Origin: Flavobacteriaceae bacterium
GTDB taxonomy: Bacteria > Bacteroidota > Bacteroidia > Flavobacteriales > Flavobacteriaceae
NCBI GenBank assembly: GCA_016780435.1
Contig: JADHLU010000019.1
Location: 1-10,459 of the forward strand
DNA: 10,459 nt
Reading direction: 5' to 3'
Both the position numbers and the translations under genes were made by a program. The notes under the pieces are model-generated. The model worked only from the letters and a program-made list of their open reading frames with translations, did not search any database and was not told where the DNA came from. The number at the start of each line of letters is the position of its first letter. Position 1 is the first letter of the stretch. Below are positions 7,602-10,459 of this stretch, piece after piece.

Positions 7602-9284
7602 TTAGAGATCATCGGTCACGCAACCTTTAGAGGCTGTAGACACGTTTTTGATGTATTTATATAGAATTCCACTTTTGAATTTGTATTCGGGTCGGGTCCA
7701 TTTCTTGGCGCGCTCGGCCAGCTCCTCTTCGCTCACATGAACGCTAAGCGTGTTGGTTTCGGCGTTGATCTCAATGATGTCTCCGTCTTGAACTAGGGCA
7801 ATGGGTCCGCCTTCTTGGGCCTCGGGTACAATGTGACCGACTACAAAGCCGTGTGTGCCCCCTGAGAAGCGTCCGTCTGTGATTAGGGCCACTTCTTTTC
7901 CGAGTCCGGCGCCCATGATGGCCGCTGTGGGCTTAAGCATCTCGGGCATTCCGGGTCCTCCCTTGGGGCCTTCGTATCGAATAACCACCACGTCTCCGGG
8001 CTTAACCTCTCCGTTTCTAATGCCGTCATTAGCGGCGTACTCGCCCTCGAACACGCGTGCGGGGCCCTTAAACTGAAGCCCTTCTTTTCCGGTGATCTTG
8101 GCCACCGAACCCTCAGGAGCTAGGTTGCCCTTTAGAATGCGAATGTGCCCAGAGGCCTTGATGGGTTTATCGATCGGAGAGATCACGTCTTGGCCCTCTT
8201 GTAAACCGTCTAGGTCGGCTAGGTTTTCGGCTATGGTCTTACCAGTCACGGTCATACAGTCACCGTGCAGCATATCGTTTTCGAGCATGAACTTCAAGAC
8301 CGCCGGAACTCCTCCTACGCGATGCAAGTCTTCCATCAGGTACTTACCTGAAGGCTTCAGATCGGCCAAAAATGGCGTCTTGTCCATGAGTTTTTGAAAG
8401 TCGTCAAGCGTGAAGTCGATCTCGGCCGCCTTGGCGATAGCCAAGAAGTGCAGTACGGCATTGGTCGATCCGCCGAGAACCGCAATAAGGCGTATGGCGT
8501 TTTCAAGTGACTTGCGCGTTACAATATCTTTTGGGTTGAGGTCGCGCTCTAGCAATATTTTCATGGCCGCCCCTACCTTATAGCATTCGTCTAATTTATC
8601 TTGTGTGGTGGCCGGATTCGATGAGTTGTACGGCAAGGCCATTCCCAGCGCCTCGATAGAAGAGGCCATGGTGTTGGCGGTGTACATTCCGCCGCAAGCT
8701 CCTGCTCCTGGGCAAGCGTTTTCAACTACGGCGTTGAATTCGGCTTCGTCTATTTTTCCAGCTACTTTTTCGCCCCAGGCTTCAAAGGCCGAAACTACGT
8801 CTAGCTTTTTATTCTTGTGGCATCCCGATGCGATAGTGCCTCCGTATACCATTATGCTCGGGCGGTTGAGGCGCAGCATGGCCATTAGTGCTCCGGGCAT
8901 GTTCTTGTCGCATCCGACCACCGGAACCACGGCGTCGTACGACATGGCCTGCACCACGGTTTCAATTGAATCAGCAATCACATCGCGAGACGGAAGTGAA
9001 AAACGCATTCCGGGAGTGCCCATCGAAATGCCGTCGCTTACGCCAATAGTATTGAAAATGAGCCCCACTAGGTCTGCATCAAGCATGCCCTTTTTGATGT
9101 CGACCGACAAATCGTTGAGGTGCATGTTGCAGGGGTTGCCTTCATAACCTGTGCTGGCTATTCCGACAAAAGGCTTTTTAAAGTCTTCTTTGGTAAGCCC
9201 TATGGCGTGCAGCATAGCCTGGGCCGCCGGTTGAGTCGGATCTTGGCTTACGGCCTGGCTGTACTTGTTAAGCGGTTTACTCAT
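7602..9284 (-). CDS. ilvD: Dihydroxy-acid dehydratase (IlvD)
   Basis: IlvD dehydrates the dihydroxy acids made by IlvC to the keto acids of valine and isoleucine. At 560 residues it matches the compact IlvD group, not the E. coli form of about 616. Three cysteines in iron-sulfur positions are visible: C52 in GNPCNMH, C125 in VGCDKNMPG and C197 in [12 protein letters not shown], spaced 73 and 72 residues apart. This resembles the [2Fe-2S] enzymes of Synechocystis and Mycobacterium; the cluster type is an inference. D126 and K127 fit the Mg site with its carbamylated lysine. S474 in [10 protein letters not shown] is the likely catalytic base. IlvD is first in the operon, and the ATG at 9284 follows a short AT-rich leader without a Shine-Dalgarno sequence. 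Confidence 0.97.
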   Translation of the reverse strand: MSKPLNKYSQAVSQDPTQPAAQAMLHAIGLTKEDFKKPFVGIASTGYEGNPCNMHLNDLSVDIKKGMLDADLVGLIFNTIGVSDGISMGTPGMRFSLPSRDVIADSIETVVQAMSYDAVVPVVGCDKNMPGALMAMLRLNRPSIMVYGGTIASGCHKNKKLDVVSAFEAWGEKVAGKIDEAEFNAVVENACPGAGACGGMYTANTMASSIEALGMALPYNSSNPATTQDKLDECYKVGAAMKILLERDLNPKDIVTRKSLENAIRLIAVLGGSTNAVLHFLAIAKAAEIDFTLDDFQKLMDKTPFLADLKPSGKYLMEDLHRVGGVPAVLKFMLENDMLHGDCMTVTGKTIAENLADLDGLQEGQDVISPIDKPIKASGHIRILKGNLAPEGSVAKITGKEGLQFKGPARVFEGEYAANDGIRNGEVKPGDVVVIRYEGPKGGPGMPEMLKPTAAIMGAGLGKEVALITDGRFSGGTHGFVVGHIVPEAQEGGPIALVQDGDIIEINAETNTLSVHVSEEELAERAKKWTRPEYKFKSGILYKYIKNVSTASKGCVTDDL

Positions 9285-9319
9285 GGTTATTAGCTGATTT
9301 CAAACGAAAATACCTACGG

Positions 9320-9352
9320 AAATTATAGCACCATTATTGGCTTTAAAAACAA
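9320..9352 (-). promoter_or_regulatory. Candidate promoter of the ilvD-ilvB-ilvN-ilvC operon
   Basis: Read on the minus strand, TTGTTT (9352-9347) is followed after 19 bases by TATAATTT (9327-9320), about 35 bases before the ilvD ATG. The TTG element and spacing suit the Bacteroidota housekeeping sigma factor, but the downstream box departs from TAnnTTTG. TATTTTCG, nearer the gene (about 9313-9306), is an alternative box. Transcription from the first candidate would leave a leader of only about 30 bases. Confidence 0.4.
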
Positions 9353-9355
9353 TTA

Positions 9356-9378
9356 TTACGTTCAACTGTAAAACGTAA
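9356..9378. promoter_or_regulatory. Inverted repeat TTACGTT-N9-AACGTAA, possible operator
   Basis: Two perfect 7-base inverted half-sites (9356-9362 and 9372-9378) are separated by 9 bases, giving 16 bases centre to centre. They lie immediately upstream of the candidate -35 element of the ilv promoter. Size and placement suit a dimeric regulator contacting two nearby turns of the helix. The regulator is unknown, and the repeat could also act on the divergent gene. Confidence 0.4.
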
Positions 9379-9381
9379 AAA

Positions 9382-9395
9382 TAATCAATTGATTA
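9382..9395. promoter_or_regulatory. Perfect 14-bp palindrome TAATCAATTGATTA
   Basis: The sequence equals its own reverse complement over 14 bases, centred between 9388 and 9389, and begins 3 bases after the neighbouring inverted repeat. It sits about 100 bases from both divergent start codons. AT-rich palindromes of this kind are common as regulator sites, but chance is not negligible in AT-rich DNA. No function can be assigned. Confidence 0.4.
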
Positions 9396-9483
9396 ACAAT
9401 GGTTTAAATAAAAATGTGCATTATATCTAAAATGAGATCCTTTTTTATTTTTTAGCCAAAAACCCGCTCAGACAAAGAGTTCA

Positions 9484-9491
9484 TATCTTTA
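9484..9491 (+). promoter_or_regulatory. Candidate -7 box of the PIG-L gene (TATCTTTA)
   Basis: TATCTTTA matches the Bacteroidota -7 consensus TAnnTTTG at all but the last base and ends 5 bases before the ATG at 9496. No clear TTTG or TTG element lies 17-23 bases upstream. If it is used, transcription would begin at or very near the A of the ATG, giving a leaderless mRNA. Confidence 0.3.
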
Positions 9492-9495
9492 TAGT

Positions 9496-10386
9496 ATGAA
9501 ACAGCTCCCCTTTTTTTCTCTGGCCTTTTTTTTGGTGACACTGCTTAGCCCTGCGCAAACTACTCGTGTTTTCGTGGCGGCTCACCAAGACGATTGGCAG
9601 CTATTTATGGGCATTAAGGCCTTTGAAAGTGCTCAAAACGCCAAAGACCACACCGTGATTCTACACTTGACTGCAGGAGACGCCGGTCATAAAATGGGCA
9701 ACGATGCCTATTACAAGGCCCGCGAATCTTCGGCGCTTGCAGCCGCCCGATTCATGGTGAATGCCCACGGCAGTGGAACGTTTTACGGAGACGAAATGCA
9801 GCGCGAATGGATCAAGATCAACAACCAATTTCTGTTAAAATACACCTACAAACAGCTCTCGGTTTACTTCATGCGCTTGCCTGACGGAAACGGAGACGGA
9901 TCTGGCTTTAGCGCTAATCAAAACAAGAGTTTAGAGAAGCTATTTAATCGAAACATTGTTGATCTAACAAGCATAGACGGGCGCTCGACCTATAGCAATA
10001 AAGAGACACTCATAGGCACGCTCAAAACCCTCATTTCATCGATTCACAAGACCGACACCCTAGAAGTGCATTTGCCTGAAGCCGATCAAAAACGCAATCC
10101 GGGCGATCACTCTGACCACCGAATGGCCTCTTTATTCGTTCAAGACGCAACAAAAGGCCTGAATGGACTTTCTTATTTCTTTTACACCGGATACCACGCC
10201 CAAAACCTAGAACCCAACCTCACCATTGATGAAATCAAGATCAAGAGTGCGCTTTGGGGAGTAAGCACCGCCGAGCTCGCAGACCAGCGCCATTACAGTA
10301 GCTGGGACAGCATACATAACAAGGCGCTAGATCGCGAATACTTCAGGGTGCAACAGCCTAAAAAGCCTAGTAACTCTCCGCGCTAA
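9496..10386 (+). CDS. Secreted PIG-L (LmbE) family deacetylase-like protein
   Basis: This 296-residue protein has a signal peptide: K2, a hydrophobic stretch at about 4-17, then SPA and a probable signal peptidase I cut after A20. It should act in the periplasm or outside the cell. The PIG-L metal site is visible as AHQDDW (29-34), with H30 and D33 as expected zinc ligands and a third His from DHSDHR (204-209). The family removes acetyl groups from N-acetylglucosamine-type sugars, but the substrate here cannot be told. AHQDDW differs from the usual AHPDDE: Pro is Gln, and the acidic residue after DD is Trp. LTAGDAG (58-64) and LPDGNGDGSG (128-137) are further visible landmarks. The gene is divergent from ilvD and has no evident link to amino-acid synthesis. 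Its last 20 bases overlap the neighbouring gene on the other strand. Confidence 0.85.
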   Translation: MKQLPFFSLAFFLVTLLSPAQTTRVFVAAHQDDWQLFMGIKAFESAQNAKDHTVILHLTAGDAGHKMGNDAYYKARESSALAAARFMVNAHGSGTFYGDEMQREWIKINNQFLLKYTYKQLSVYFMRLPDGNGDGSGFSANQNKSLEKLFNRNIVDLTSIDGRSTYSNKETLIGTLKTLISSIHKTDTLEVHLPEADQKRNPGDHSDHRMASLFVQDATKGLNGLSYFFYTGYHAQNLEPNLTIDEIKIKSALWGVSTAELADQRHYSSWDSIHNKALDREYFRVQQPKKPSNSPR

Positions 10387-10459
10387 GCACGGCGATCAGC
10401 GTGCGCAATCCGTCTTTTAAATTCTGAGCGCGCAGATTTTCGTTCGGGCTGTGCTGATT
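10367..10459 (-). CDS. M20-family metallopeptidase, C-terminal end only
   Basis: Reading the minus strand from the window edge gives an open frame of 30 residues ending in TAG at 10369-10367. It contains HSPNEN, the conserved motif near the C-terminus of M20 dipeptidase-type hydrolases, where the His contributes to the metal site and active site. This is followed by a helix-like tail (LKDGLRTLIAVLSAE) of the kind that ends these proteins. The rest of the gene lies beyond the window. It converges with the PIG-L gene and shares 20 bases with it. The exact subfamily and substrate cannot be judged from so short a piece. Confidence 0.72.
   Translation of the reverse strand, partial: NQHSPNENLRAQNLKDGLRTLIAVLSAESY

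Noticed and set aside
8605..9147. 180-residue open frame on the plus strand
   Set aside because: It lies wholly opposite ilvD, whose protein matches its family throughout; the antisense frame shows no recognisable domain and is a by-product of ilvD codon use.
9404..9421. Tiny minus-strand open frame (MHIFI) as an attenuator leader peptide for the ilv operon
   Set aside because: It has only five codons with two isoleucines, lies upstream of the candidate ilv promoter, and is not followed by a terminator/antiterminator pair.
9441..9453. T-rich run upstream of the PIG-L gene as an intrinsic terminator
   Set aside because: No stem-loop precedes it on either strand; it is simply part of the AT-rich control region.
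9285..9495. Riboswitch or T-box upstream of ilvD
   Set aside because: The likely leader is only about 30 bases, too short for a known amino-acid-responsive RNA, and no T-box or other riboswitch motif is seen.

Overview
The window looks like chromosomal DNA of a member of the Bacteroidota, most likely Flavobacteriales or a near relative. Four things point there: leuC-leuD-synthase-leuB packed together, a long class II IlvC in an ilvD-ilvB-ilvN-ilvC operon, start codons without Shine-Dalgarno sequences, and a secreted PIG-L protein with an AHQDDW motif. The species cannot be read from the sequence.

Layout. Bases 1-3789 (+ strand) hold the end of leuC, then leuD, a citramalate-synthase-type gene (cimA) and leuB, with gaps of 2 to 21 bases. 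Bases 3790-3892 separate two convergent operons. They contain a 13-bp perfect hairpin with T tracts on both strands, framed by a 15-bp near-perfect inverted repeat. Bases 3893-9284 (- strand, transcribed ilvD to ilvC) hold ilvD, ilvB, ilvN and ilvC with 2-3 base gaps and one 1-base overlap. Bases 9285-9495 are an AT-rich divergent control region with two palindromes and candidate promoters. Bases 9496-10386 (+) encode a secreted PIG-L deacetylase. Its 3' end overlaps by 20 bases the 3' end of an M20 metallopeptidase gene (- strand) that runs off the window.

How the genes work together. The synthase matches the Leptospira interrogans citramalate synthase (LiCMS) as I recall it, at the same residue numbers, including the three residues that select pyruvate. 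CimA would make (R)-citramalate from pyruvate and acetyl-CoA. LeuCD and LeuB would convert it to 2-oxobutyrate, and IlvBN, IlvC and IlvD would carry 2-oxobutyrate and pyruvate to the keto acids of isoleucine and valine. Together the two operons encode a threonine-independent isoleucine route up to the last transamination. LeuCD and LeuB would also serve leucine synthesis. No threonine deaminase (ilvA), aminotransferase (ilvE) or conventional leuA is seen inside the window.

This is mostly a well-preserved biosynthetic locus. I see no mobile element, CRISPR array, RNA gene or wholly new system. The points most worth checking are the citramalate synthase assignment, the nested inverted repeats between the operons, the palindromes upstream of ilvD, and the Gln at the NAD-selecting position of LeuB.
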